Positions 1-7,322 of a stretch of 42,855 bases of DNA are shown one piece after another. The notes under the pieces are model-generated. The model had not been told where the DNA came from and did not search any database. It saw only the letters and a list, made by a program, of their open reading frames with translations. Each line of letters starts with the position of its first letter. The first letter of the stretch is position 1. This DNA comes from Acidobacteriaceae bacterium (GTDB lineage: Bacteria; Acidobacteriota; Terriglobia; Terriglobales; Acidobacteriaceae), in contig JASHRF010000051.1 in NCBI GenBank assembly GCA_030037545.1, positions 1-42,855 on the forward strand, read 5' to 3'. The position numbers and the translations under genes are program-made.

Positions 1-196
1 AGCCTACAACCTCGTGCGGATGCGAAAGCTGATTCCGGTTCCAGCCGCTGTCTGATGGAGTCGTCGGGTCTCTGCGTGCCGCAAAAATGGTTCGCAGAGC
101 GCCAAAATAAACAGCAGCTTGGCCCATCATCAACCGAAAATGATCCGGACGTGAAGTGAAACATGCAAACCACTTAGTTTTTCAGCAACCTGCTAG
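1..196 (+). mobile_element. Right end of an insertion sequence, cut by the window edge
   Basis: The first 55 bases encode the last residues of a DDE transposase. About 120 bases later the sequence at 176-196 reads like a common IS terminus, agtttttcagcaacctgctag, which resembles right ends of the type TTTTTCAGCAGCCTGCTA. The bases between hold no other gene. The other end of the element lies outside the window, so neither a target duplication nor the full inverted repeat can be checked. The family (IS1182, IS4 or IS5-like) is not settled by this fragment. Confidence 0.5.
2..55 (+). CDS. DDE transposase, C-terminal end only (partial)
   Basis: The frame that enters at the left edge reads AYNLVRMRKLIPVPAAV and then TGA at 53-55. 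The string AYNLVRMRKL is the typical final helix of IS4/IS5/IS1182-type DDE transposases, where an AYNL(V/I)R(M/L) motif follows the catalytic Glu region. Only 17 residues are inside the window, so catalytic residues cannot be inspected and the gene cannot be judged intact. The IS-like terminus that follows at about 176-196 supports the call. Identification rests on this short motif and on position. Confidence 0.55.
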   Translation, partial: AYNLVRMRKLIPVPAAV

Positions 197-1136
197 AGAG
201 CGCCTGCTCCTCTCCACGCGCTGCGGCGGCGATGCGCACGCTGCGCTCGCGATGCGCAACCAGCACCTCTCGCTCGAGCTCCGTAATCTCGCGACCGAGG
301 AACTCGGGATCGCTCTTCAGATTCTTGCGACCCAATCTGACCGCGATGCCCGTCACCTTGAGATCTTCGCCTTGGCCAAGACTATCGTGGCTCGGGGATT
401 GACGCTCAAGATGGCACAGGCTCTCGAGGTACGCAGCAATCGCCCTGAGAAAGTCGCCAGGCTGACCCTTTTGTTGCCGCCTGGCGACCTCAGCCAGCCG
501 GAGTGGCTGATTCCTGCTGTGCCTATTCCCCTATCCGAGGAACGTGGCGACTGTCCCGGGTGCAGGCAGACAGTGGAGTCTTTCCCCGCGCCCGACTACT
601 GGCGCGTCGGCGCACTTCTGCGTCGGCTCATCAAGATCAAGTATCCCGGCTGGGAGGGTGAGCCCGTACAGCCGTTCGCGGCACCCATCAAGACGAAACG
701 GGAGCCAGCAAAATACGCGCATCGGCTCAAGAGTATTATCGAGCACGCCGACCTCGACCGCGGACCTCATCTTGCGCGCCGTGTCACATTCTCCCGGCTG
801 GGGCGTGTCCTTCCACAGGCAATCTACGACCAGACAGGAAATCTGATTCCGGTCACCTACGCCACCCTCCGAAAGGAATTGACTGGGGAAGACGGCAGAT
901 TCTATGCGACACCATCTGTCCCCCATGCCCCAATGAAGAGTCATGCAGTGCACCTGCCGGCGCGCTCGTCTGCGGAGCCCGGAACTTGCCTCGCGTAAGA
1001 GGGCGATTGCGCCTTCCCCAACGCCGATGTCGCCCTGGTGGATTTCCAGTTCTGGTGCGTCTGTCGCAGGCTCCGGCGAATCATCTTTGACCGACCGTGT
1101 GCGGTTGAATGGCGGCAGGACTGCCAGCTGCCCCAA
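174..1136 (-). pseudogene. Unrecognised broken reading frame next to the IS end
   Basis: On the minus strand one frame runs from an ATG at 1136 to TAG at 531-533, then stays open again from 530 to a stop at 174. The downstream part has coding-like composition, rich in E, R, L and A, for example EFLGREITELEREVL. Its last residues (SSRLLKN) are encoded by the IS terminus, which suggests that the insertion cut the original 3' end. A competing plus-strand frame at 156-998 contains CPGC and GALLRRLIKIKYPGW segments but matches nothing I know. I cannot decide which strand was coding, or whether either was, and propose no function. Confidence 0.25.
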
Positions 1137-1275
1137 TCAAAGGCCGTCAAGCCGAATCTGCGCGGAAACCCTTTGTCCAAGCGGACTCGGGAGTCATCCA
1201 CCCGCTTTTGCCTTTGTTTTTGCGAAGCTGATCGGGAGGTGAACCCCGTCGTTGTCGTTGTCTTTGCTTTTCACC

Positions 1276-1333
1276 GGTTGCGATCAGGCCCCTTTGAGGG
1301 GCCAGCAACCGAAAGCCTCCGGCACTGCCGGAG
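1276..1333. repeat. Two adjacent hairpins in a non-coding stretch
   Basis: GGTTGC at 1276 pairs with GCAACC at 1305, enclosing GGCCCCT-TTG-AGGGGCC. It is followed at once by CTCCGGCA-C-TGCCGGAG (1317-1333). A simple gttgtcgttgtc tract precedes them. The 1140-1560 stretch has no convincing gene, and this looks like a dispersed structural repeat rather than a terminator, since no T run follows. Confidence 0.5.
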
Positions 1334-1567
1334 AATCTTTACTCGCAAGCTGGACTTGCTGGTTCCAGAAGCTGAAATCGCGAAGTGGCAATCTGTTTGG
1401 AAGCCCCCCGTGGACACAGAGCGGCGCGGCTATCTCGCGCTCTATCGCAGCCGCGTGACGCCAAGCCAATCTGGGATGCGATTTCGATTTCCTGGAGCCG
1501 GCGGCTGAGCCGGAACCCGCGGTTGCAGCGGCAGCCTCGCCTGCCTGGTGCGCAATGCGCGAGGATT

Positions 1568-2497
1568 TTATGCGCGGCGTGCCTGCAACGCGGCCGCAGC
1601 CTCGCAGCGATCGCAGTTGCCGCAAGGTCCGCTGTAATCGTCGCCGAAGTAACGGAGCAGATACTCGCGCCGGCAGCCGCGCGTCTCCGCGTACTCCTGC
1701 ATCTGTTCCAGACGCCGGCTGCGCATTTCCTTCACCATCTCCTGCTGCTTCACGGCGGCGTCGGCAATGGCCGTCGCGGATTGCTGCGTTTCCACACGAA
1801 TCTGTCCTGAAGCCAGCTTGCGCGCCGCGCCTGCTTCTTCAAATTTGTGGAGGATATTGGTAAGTTTGCGCGGCGAAAGGCCGGTTTCGCGGCTCAGGTG
1901 CTCTGAAGTCTTGGGCGCGCCGCGGCTCACCAGCACGGTGGCCACGGACTCCAGTTGGCGCGCATCCACCTTGCCGGCGCCGGTCTTGTAGCGCTGCGCG
2001 GAAATGTCGCGCGGGCGATAGAACAGAACTGCTTCCGCCGGTTCGCCATCGCGGCCGGCGCGGCCGATCTCCTAGTAATACGCATCCAGCGACTCGCTCA
2101 CGTCGCCGTGATACACGAAACGAATGTCGGGCCTGTCCACACCCATGCCGAACGCACTGGTGGCCACGATGACCGGTACTTCGCCGCTCATGAAGCGATT
2201 CTGGATGGCGTCGCGCTCTTTGGCTTTCATGCCGCCGTGATAGGCGAGTGCTTCCACACCGCGATCGCGCAGCTCTTCGGCAATGGACTCCGCGTGATGG
2301 TGCGTGGCCACATACACAATACCAGGCTTGTCAGCGAATTCGACGCGCCGCAGCACAGATTCGAGCTTTTCATTCTCTGAGGAAAAGGTATCGACGCGCA
2401 GTGAAATGTTGGGGCGATCGAGATTGTGCGCGAGGTCGACCGGCGGCTCTTGAGTCTCCGTCGCAAGATCAATTTCCTTGAGCTTTTTGGAGGACAT
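1568..2497 (-). pseudogene. recQ: RecQ-family DNA helicase remnant: 5'-truncated with an in-frame amber codon
   Basis: RecQ enzymes are 3'-5' DNA helicases that act at recombination and replication forks. Here RecQ similarity begins only at DRPNISLRVDTF, the start of the second RecA-like lobe. The entire first lobe, with Walker A and the DEAH box, is missing. The frame then shows YVATHHHAE, AYHGGM, ATSAFGMGVDRPDIRFVYH and SLDAYY. A TAG at 2072-2074 follows where the family has Gln (YYQEIGRAGRDG). After the TAG the same frame continues with EIGRAGRDGEP, a winged-helix region and the zinc cysteines of RGCRREYLL and GPCGNCDRC. A single C-to-T change explains the stop. An ATG at 2497 opens the remaining frame, but the preceding residues (DLATETQEPPVDL) do not look like RecQ. 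The gene is non-functional. Confidence 0.9.
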
Positions 2498-2590
2498 GAA
2501 ACTCCAGCCGCGTCCTCTTTTGAGATGCAGGCTCACCGACCTCAGGTGCCCTGTAGAGGCCTTCACGGACAACCGCGTCATACTTGAGAG

Positions 2591-3757
2591 ATGACGGGTG
2601 CCTACGCCAACCCGGCTCCTCTCACCCGCAGGACCACCGTCACCCCTCCGCACTTTTTTGCGGACCTGTACAGCTTCGACTGGACAAAATCCCAGTTCCG
2701 CCTGCCCATGGTGAGCGCCGGCGCGGTGGCGCTGTGTCTGTTTGCCGGCGTACTGGCCGGGCATCCGGGCGCGGGACTGGTGGCCGGCGGCGGCGCCTTC
2801 ACGGTGGGCTTCGGCCCCAATCAGCGCATCTGCGATTCGCGCCTGATTCCCATGATGGCCGCGGTACTGGGTGTCGCCGTGGCCACCCTGGTGGGCACCC
2901 TCGCCGGCCACCACGGCTTTAGCCTGCTGGTCGCCGCGGGGGCTTTCGCCTTCGTCTACGGCGAACTGACCGCACGTCACACGGGGGTCGCCTGGGTGGC
3001 GCAGCAATCGTCCATCGCGCTGCTGGTGGCTTCAGCCTTCCCCACCGGGCCCGATCTGGCGCTGGCGCGCGCTGGATTACTGGCTGCGGGCGGCATCGTA
3101 CAGGTCATCGTCACCTCAGCCGGGCTCTCGCTGCTTCGCGACCTGCGCCGGGATGCGCTGGCCATTCCGGCTTCGATTTACCGCACCATCGGCGAGCAGC
3201 AGCGGGAGCTGGCCCGACGCCTGCGCCGTCTTCCCAAATCATTGCCGGCGCTTTCCCGGATCAAAGCTCTTCGTTATGCCGTGCGGGTGGGTCTCACGGT
3301 CCTTATCGCAACCGAAATCTATCGCCGCATCGGCATCCAATCGGGTTACTGGATTCCTATGACCGCGCTGCTGGTGCAGAAGCCTGCATTCTACGAGACC
3401 CTTTCGCGAGCGGCGGCGCGAGTGGGCGGCACGCTGGCGGGGTCGATCCTGTGCAGCTTGCTGCTGGCGCACACATCGCCGAGGCCGGAGGTGCTGGCCC
3501 TGATCACCGCGCTCTTCGCCCTGGCGGCCTACGCCACCAATCCCGTCAATTACGGCCTGTTCAGCGCCTTCATTACCGGCTACATCGTCTTCCTGCTCTC
3601 GCTCAACGAAATCCCCGGCCGGCTGATCGCGGACCGGCGCGCCTGGTGCACGACTTTAGGAGCGCTCATCGCGATCATTATTCATCTCGATGCTCTGCGC
3701 CGGCACCGGGCCGGAACGCGCCTGGGCCGGCGTGGCCCCGCCACTCAGACCGCGTGA
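2591..3757 (+). CDS. FUSC/YccS-like inner-membrane protein (putative aromatic-acid or small-molecule exporter)
   Basis: This 388-residue protein has two clusters of hydrophobic helices (about residues 40-170 and 230-365), separated by a basic cytoplasmic segment with LLRDLRRDA and QQRELARRLRRLP. That is the duplicated half arrangement of the FUSC / aromatic acid exporter superfamily. The second half begins IKALRYAVRVGLTVLIATEIYR and contains SGYWIPMTALLVQKP, which matches the family's Y-W-(I/V)-P/L-(T/L) pattern. The protein is about half the length of YccS and lacks its large soluble domains. The start at 2591 has GAGAG right beside it. Another Met at 2708 lies at the first helix, so the N-terminus is uncertain. 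The upstream neighbour is the recQ remnant on the other strand. The substrate cannot be read from the sequence. Confidence 0.75.
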   Translation: MTGAYANPAPLTRRTTVTPPHFFADLYSFDWTKSQFRLPMVSAGAVALCLFAGVLAGHPGAGLVAGGGAFTVGFGPNQRICDSRLIPMMAAVLGVAVATLVGTLAGHHGFSLLVAAGAFAFVYGELTARHTGVAWVAQQSSIALLVASAFPTGPDLALARAGLLAAGGIVQVIVTSAGLSLLRDLRRDALAIPASIYRTIGEQQRELARRLRRLPKSLPALSRIKALRYAVRVGLTVLIATEIYRRIGIQSGYWIPMTALLVQKPAFYETLSRAAARVGGTLAGSILCSLLLAHTSPRPEVLALITALFALAAYATNPVNYGLFSAFITGYIVFLLSLNEIPGRLIADRRAWCTTLGALIAIIIHLDALRRHRAGTRLGRRGPATQTA

Positions 3758-3812
3758 CGGACTTAAGCTGGTTGCCGCCCGGGCCGAATTTGGAGCAGTA
3801 ACAATAGCGCCG

Positions 3813-3977
3813 TCAGCCAGAGAGCACTGCGGCCATCAGCAGTCCCGGGCATAAAAGTCGTGTGTCAGTATCAGTATCGCGAATCAGAGAACACGCGAGC
3901 ATGGCAAGGATAGAGAGCGCTCCCGCCAGGGCAATCGCACTTGGAAAGGCGCGCCGGTGTGTTGATTTCAGGTTCAT
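3813..3977 (-). CDS. Small membrane protein, 54 aa, function unknown
   Basis: The frame encodes a short basic N-terminus (MNLKSTHRRAFPS), one strong hydrophobic segment (AIALAGALSILAMLACSLI), an acidic DTDTDT patch and a second weak hydrophobic end (LLMAAVLSG). A Cys after the first helix (LAC) could fit a lipobox, but the spacing is loose. The start was chosen at 3977, immediately downstream of a G-rich stretch that could act as a ribosome binding site. The frame can be extended upstream, but the added residues look non-coding. I know no family for it. It might be spurious. Confidence 0.35.
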   Translation of the reverse strand: MNLKSTHRRAFPSAIALAGALSILAMLACSLIRDTDTDTRLLCPGLLMAAVLSG

Positions 3978-3982
3978 ACGTA

Positions 3983-3997
3983 CCCCCCGGGGGGGGG
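3983..3997. repeat. C6G9 homopolymer junction just upstream of the 54-aa frame
   Basis: Six C followed by nine G on the plus strand form a self-complementary run. It lies 6 bases before the ATG of the minus-strand frame, where its G part stands in the Shine-Dalgarno position. Such runs are prone to length change by slippage, and they are also prone to sequencing error. Confidence 0.6.
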
Positions 3998-4278
3998 TGC
4001 ATGGGATTCTGCCATGAAGTTCCTTGTTTTCTGATGGTTGAATGCGTTTTCGGGTGCGATTTATAGGCGGTTTCACGCAAGTAAGCTCAACTTTCTTGCG
4101 CGTTTTTTGCGCCTGCCGGCACTGGATTCTCGAGCAGCCACGAGTGCCTGGGGAAGGTTTTTCTTCACAGCATAGCGGAAGAGCGAAATTAACCCGCAAC
4201 GAGCGGCGAAAATATATTTCCCGCCGAATGAGCGCGATACGGGCGATGCGGCCTTGGCAAGGGCTTGACAACGGCTAA

Positions 4279-4406
4279 CAGCCTGTGGCGAAAGTCAAAA
4301 ATTCGAGAAAAACCATTCCTCAGCGGCTAAAGCCGCATTGATTTGAGACCACTTAGGCACGGCTGAAGACGGGCCCTTTCAGAAACTCGACTTTTACCAC
4401 AGGCTG
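4279..4406. mobile_element. 128-bp MITE-like element, copy 1, with CTAA target duplication
   Basis: The ends are imperfect inverted repeats: cagcctgtggcgaaagtc on the left, and gacttttaccacaggctg on the right. Direct CTAA copies flank the element at 4275-4278 and 4407-4410. Inside are a GCGGCT-AA-AGCCGC hairpin and a decayed version of a GGCACGGCT hairpin. A second copy of exactly the same length lies at 13845-13972, about 90 percent identical by eye. No coding capacity is present, so it must be moved by a transposase encoded elsewhere. The duplications CTAA here and TTAG there both fit the YTAR target known for part of the IS5 family. Confidence 0.85.
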
Positions 4407-4407
4407 C

Positions 4408-4450
4408 TAAAGCGAGGAAGAGGACTCCTAAAGCGAGGAAAGAGGACTCC
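4408..4450. repeat. Tandem duplication of a 21/22-bp unit beside MITE copy 1
   Basis: taaagcgaggaagaggactcc (4408-4428) is followed directly by the same unit with one extra A (4429-4450). It starts within the right-hand target duplication of the MITE. The rest of 4451-4620 holds no gene that I can see. Confidence 0.7.
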
Positions 4451-4633
4451 TTAGGATGGCTGGTTTTTTGAAGTGCGATTGCCCTGCGGCTGCCAAATTT
4501 TCAGGGTTACAACCGCACCATTTCGGGACTATCATGTTTGTCAAAATGGGGTCTGGCGCTCGCGGCGCTTCTTCCCGCCCCACCGCAGGCCCCGGCAGGC
4601 AAGCACAAGTGAACTCCGCATGGAGGTGATGCC

Positions 4634-4918
4634 ATGACTTTGGTTCCGGTCATGTGGTCAATCTGGGGTGCGCTGGTCGTCGTAATGGCCGCTCTGCATA
4701 TTTATCGTTCAAGCCTGACCCGCGATGAAGAGGATCAGATCTTTCTCGACGATTCCTTCGAGCACGAGAAATCAGCGCAAGCGGCAATCGTGGCCAGGGT
4801 CAGCAAGGTCGAACCGGTCCTCAGGGCTGCGCAGTGGCTGGTAGTCGCCATGACCGTGGTGGTGGTGGCCTACTACGTTCGCGATATTCTGGTCCATTTG
4901 AACGTGATCAACGGATAG
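4634..4918 (+). CDS. Two-helix small membrane protein with LDDSF motif (paralogue A)
   Basis: This 94-residue protein has an N-terminal membrane helix (about residues 5-24, VMWSIWGALVVVMAALHIY). A charged linker follows, with SLTRDEEDQIFLDDSF and QAAIVARVSKVEP. A second helix (about 66-84) ends in YYVRDI. The ribosome binding site GGAGGTG lies 7 bases before ATG. It is clearly homologous to the protein encoded convergently at 5071-5343. Both share W-x-x-WG near the start, the S(L/S)xRDExDQ and LDDSF motifs, AAIVARV, RAA, MT and YYVxDI. The acidic linker between two helices suggests a cytoplasmic or periplasmic interaction surface. I know no described family, and the function is unknown. Confidence 0.8.
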   Translation: MTLVPVMWSIWGALVVVMAALHIYRSSLTRDEEDQIFLDDSFEHEKSAQAAIVARVSKVEPVLRAAQWLVVAMTVVVVAYYVRDILVHLNVING

Positions 4919-5031
4919 GTGAGCACTCCCAAGCTGGGCGCGCCGCCAGGGTCCGCGCGGATCAGGTTTTCGTGTTGTTTCGCGCCCGGCCCGAGATACG
5001 GGGAACTTCCAGGCCGGCGCACGTTACCAGG

Positions 5032-5057
5032 AGGGAAATCCCTGCTGTGACAAGCAG
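5032..5057. terminator. Small hairpins between the convergent paralogues
   Basis: AGGGA-AA-TCCCT (5032-5043) and CTGCT-GTGACA-AGCAG (5042-5057) sit between the two converging genes. Neither has a T run on either strand, so the terminator role is only suggested by position. Confidence 0.25.
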
Positions 5058-5070
5058 CGTCCAGCGCGCC

Positions 5071-5343
5071 TTACTGGAACTGGTGGACAATGTCCATCAC
5101 GTAATAGCCGATGACAAAAAGCGTCATCACGCCCAGCAGAACCAGAGCCGCGCGCACCAGCGGCTGGACCCTGTTCACCCGCGCCACAATCGCGGCCTGC
5201 TCCTCGCGTATGCGAACGAACGAATCATCCAGAACGAGTTGATCGTCCTCGTCGCGGCTCAGTCTGCTCTCGTAGATCTTGAGAGAGAGATACAGCAGCA
5301 CCGACACGCCCCAAACCGCCCATATCCAGGCAACCAACGGCAT
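5071..5343 (-). CDS. Two-helix small membrane protein with LDDSF motif (paralogue B)
   Basis: This 90-residue protein has the same plan as its neighbour: a first helix with AWIWAVWGVSVLLYLSLKIY, then ESRLSRDEDDQLVLDDSF, then EEQAAIVARVNRVQPLVRAA, and a second helix ending IGYYVMDIVHQF. GAGGTG stands 4 bases before ATG. The pair converges with about 150 bases between stop codons. An inverted duplication followed by divergence would explain this. The conserved positions (R-D-E-x-D-Q, L-D-D-S-F, A-A-I-V-A-R-V) presumably mark the functional surface. The function is unknown; a subunit interaction between the two proteins is speculative. Confidence 0.8.
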   Translation of the reverse strand: MPLVAWIWAVWGVSVLLYLSLKIYESRLSRDEDDQLVLDDSFVRIREEQAAIVARVNRVQPLVRAALVLLGVMTLFVIGYYVMDIVHQFQ

Positions 5344-5778
5344 AGCACACCTCAGGAACCATTCCGGCTTCGGCGCGGACGCGAAACAACAGCCATGCGC
5401 CGCCGGGAAGGCTCACGCATGGAATCATAGTTTCGACCGGCCTCCCGGGTGCGTGACCGCAATCACTCACGTTCCGCAGTTCCGCAACGGCTGGCAGGCA
5501 TGTTCCCTGCCCTCGTATCGGCTCTGGCGGCTAAACCTTTACCAATTGAACATATGCAGGATTGAGCATAGGCAAGGCTCAAACCTGAGGCAATTGGAGT
5601 GAGAGTTCCCGTGCGCTTCAAAAAAAGCGGCCGGAGAAGAGAAGAGTGGAAGCGGAAGATCGCTCCAATTCTTCCCCGGCCGTTTCTCTCTGAGCCGCGT
5701 GGCGTGATTTCACGGCGCAGCGGCACGGGTTTGCCGCTCCGCAAGCAGGACGCGCGGCGCGGCAAACCGAGGCAGCAA
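5344..5778. other. Intergenic stretch, no gene recognised
   Basis: About 435 bases lie between the small membrane protein and the end of the XRE regulator gene. The only structure I see is ccaattgaa/caattgg at about 5542-5600, which could form a loose stem. The long open frames here on both strands lack any family signature and look like GC-rich shadows. Confidence 0.5.
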
Positions 5779-6315
5779 TCAGGCCGTGAGGCGGCGGCCG
5801 CTCGCTGCATCGCGCACCGCGCCATAAAAGAGCGTGCGCTTGAGCGAGTCAAGCTGCGGCAGCAGCGTGGCGACCTCGGCCAGGAAGGGATCGGCAAAGA
5901 TGGCCGCAATCTCTTCCTCGCGCCGGCTGCGCGCGTCGCGGACCAGCTTGCTGACATCCACTTCGAGAGCCGCAGCCAGCCGCTCCAGCGATCCCAGGGT
6001 TGGGACTGCCTTGCCGTTTTCGATTTTGGAGATGTAGGTGCGCGGCACGTTCATGCGGCTGGCAAGCTGGCGCTGGCTCAGGTGCCGGGCGCGGCGAATA
6101 TCGCGCACCTGGGTGGCGACCTGCGACCCCGCTTCCTCTCCAGGCAGTCCCGAGTTGCCGGTTACCAGTTGAGGCGCCAGATGCACCAACTCCTCGATGT
6201 CGAGGGGCTTATGGCATCTTCTGCACAAAGAGTTACTGGTTCGGTACTGCATCAGGCGGCAGTACTCACAACGCACAACCTCGCGTGTTTCCACGCTCAC
6301 GAGAGTAGTGGCCAT
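5779..6315 (-). CDS. XRE-family transcriptional regulator with N-terminal zinc ribbon
   Basis: This 178-residue DNA-binding protein starts at the ATG of MATTLVSVETREVV. A longer version from a TTG at 6357 would run through a perfect palindrome, so the shorter start is preferred. Residues about 16-38 carry a zinc ribbon, CEYCRLMQ then LCRRCHKPL (C-x2-C-x12-C-x2-C). Residues about 70-125 form a Cro/C1-type helix-turn-helix, with VRDIRRARHLSQRQLASRM and PRTYISKIENGKAVPTLGSL. The tail (RREEEIAAIFADPFLAEVATLL) is helical and probably used for dimers. The upstream 18-bp palindrome at 6351-6368 is a natural candidate for autoregulation. Targets cannot be read from the sequence. Confidence 0.85.
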   Translation of the reverse strand: MATTLVSVETREVVRCEYCRLMQYRTSNSLCRRCHKPLDIEELVHLAPQLVTGNSGLPGEEAGSQVATQVRDIRRARHLSQRQLASRMNVPRTYISKIENGKAVPTLGSLERLAAALEVDVSKLVRDARSRREEEIAAIFADPFLAEVATLLPQLDSLKRTLFYGAVRDAASGRRLTA

Positions 6316-6350
6316 CAGGTGTTGCGGAGCGCCAGAGCGGTGGTTCCCCG

Positions 6351-6368
6351 CGTGCAAAATTTTGCACG
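6351..6368. promoter_or_regulatory. Perfect 18-bp palindrome, likely operator for the XRE regulator
   Basis: CGTGCAAAATTTTGCACG is fully self-complementary. It begins 35 bases upstream of the regulator start codon, in the gap shared with the divergent HD-domain gene. Dyads of this length are typical sites for dimeric helix-turn-helix proteins. Binding is inferred from position only. Confidence 0.5.
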
Positions 6369-6432
6369 ATATGAATCACTGTCACCCAAGGAACCATAAT
6401 TGTCAAGTAGAATCTAAGGGACATTAAGAAAT

Positions 6433-6509
6433 AACCCGCAGAAATGCCAGAATAACCCTAAGAATCGCGGATCAAGATCGTTAACAGGCCCAAGGCAACC
6501 CGCAGAAAT
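6433..6509. repeat. Direct repeat of 13 bp in the leader of the HD-domain gene
   Basis: aacccgcagaaat occurs at 6433-6445 and again at 6497-6509, exactly 64 bases apart, upstream of the ATG at 6538. This may be a regulatory pair or a short duplication. No known regulator site matches. Confidence 0.4.
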
Positions 6510-6537
6510 TTGCGACGCGGGTCCAGGGAGACTACGA

Positions 6538-7137
6538 ATGACTGCAGAGAACTTCGGCCGCGACCAGGCTTGGGAGCTGCTGACCGAATGGACCCAAAGC
6601 GAAAGCCTGCGCAAGCACGCACTGGCCGTTGAGGCCTGCGTGGCCGCCTGCGGCGAGGCAGAGGCCGACCGGCTCAGGCTCACGGGCGAGGAACGGGCAG
6701 CCCTGGTAAACCTCTACTCGACCACTGCCCTACTCCACGATTTCGACTACGAGCGGCACCCGACCGCCGAGGAGCACCCGTTTGTGGGCGTGCGCGAGCT
6801 GGAGCGGCGGGGCTGGCCTGAAGAGCTTCGCACCGCCATCCTGGGCCATGCGGAGTACTCTGGCGTGCCGCGTGAAACCCACCTGGCCAGGGCGCTTTAT
6901 GCCTGCGACGAACTGGCCGGCTTTCTGACCGCCTGCGCGCTGGTGAAACCGTCCCGGTCCATCGCCGATGTGGAGGTTGCCGGAGTGCGAAAGAAAATGA
7001 AGGACAAGGCATTTGCGCGCGGCGTGCATCGCGAGAACATCGTGCAGGGCGCCGTGGAGCTGGACGTCGATCTGGACGCCCACATCGCCTTCTGCATCCA
7101 GGCCATGAAGAAGCGGGCCGGCGAATTGGGACTGTAG
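6538..7137 (+). CDS. HD-domain metal-dependent hydrolase
   Basis: This 199-residue protein shows an HD superfamily core. It has LRKHALAVEACVAACGE (first metal His, about residue 27), TALLHDFDYERHPTAEEHP (the HD pair, about 66-67), ILGHAEYSGVP (a further His) and LYACDELAGF (the last Asp, about 125). This fold cleaves phosphate esters of nucleotides or related substrates in the cytoplasm. HDIG-type proteins of about 200 residues with this exact pattern are common in bacteria, and the substrate is unknown. GGGAG lies 8 bases before ATG. The gene is divergent from the XRE regulator, so the palindrome between them could control both. Confidence 0.8.
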   Translation: MTAENFGRDQAWELLTEWTQSESLRKHALAVEACVAACGEAEADRLRLTGEERAALVNLYSTTALLHDFDYERHPTAEEHPFVGVRELERRGWPEELRTAILGHAEYSGVPRETHLARALYACDELAGFLTACALVKPSRSIADVEVAGVRKKMKDKAFARGVHRENIVQGAVELDVDLDAHIAFCIQAMKKRAGELGL

Positions 7138-7322
7138 AACGTTGCCGGACCATCCGGAGGCCGGCCGATCAGCCCGGTGCAACCTCTATATGCAGCTATA
7201 TGCAGCGCGCTTGTCCCTCCCCACGCATTGCGGAGACGCGAACGCGCCCGGCGGAGTGGACCCGTGCGGACGCGTTTTGAGGCGGCAGGGCGCGCGCGGC
7301 AGCAGCGCGGACAGCGTGGCGG

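Noticed and set aside
156..998. Plus-strand open frame of 280 codons with CPGC and KIKYPGW segments
   Set aside because: No family match, no ribosome binding site, and it overlaps an equally plausible minus-strand frame and the IS terminus. Treated as an unresolved decayed zone.
2072..3007. Extending the recQ frame upstream to 3007
   Set aside because: Residues upstream of MSSKKL have no helicase motif and the region is the coding strand of the FUSC gene, so the real remnant starts near 2497 or later.
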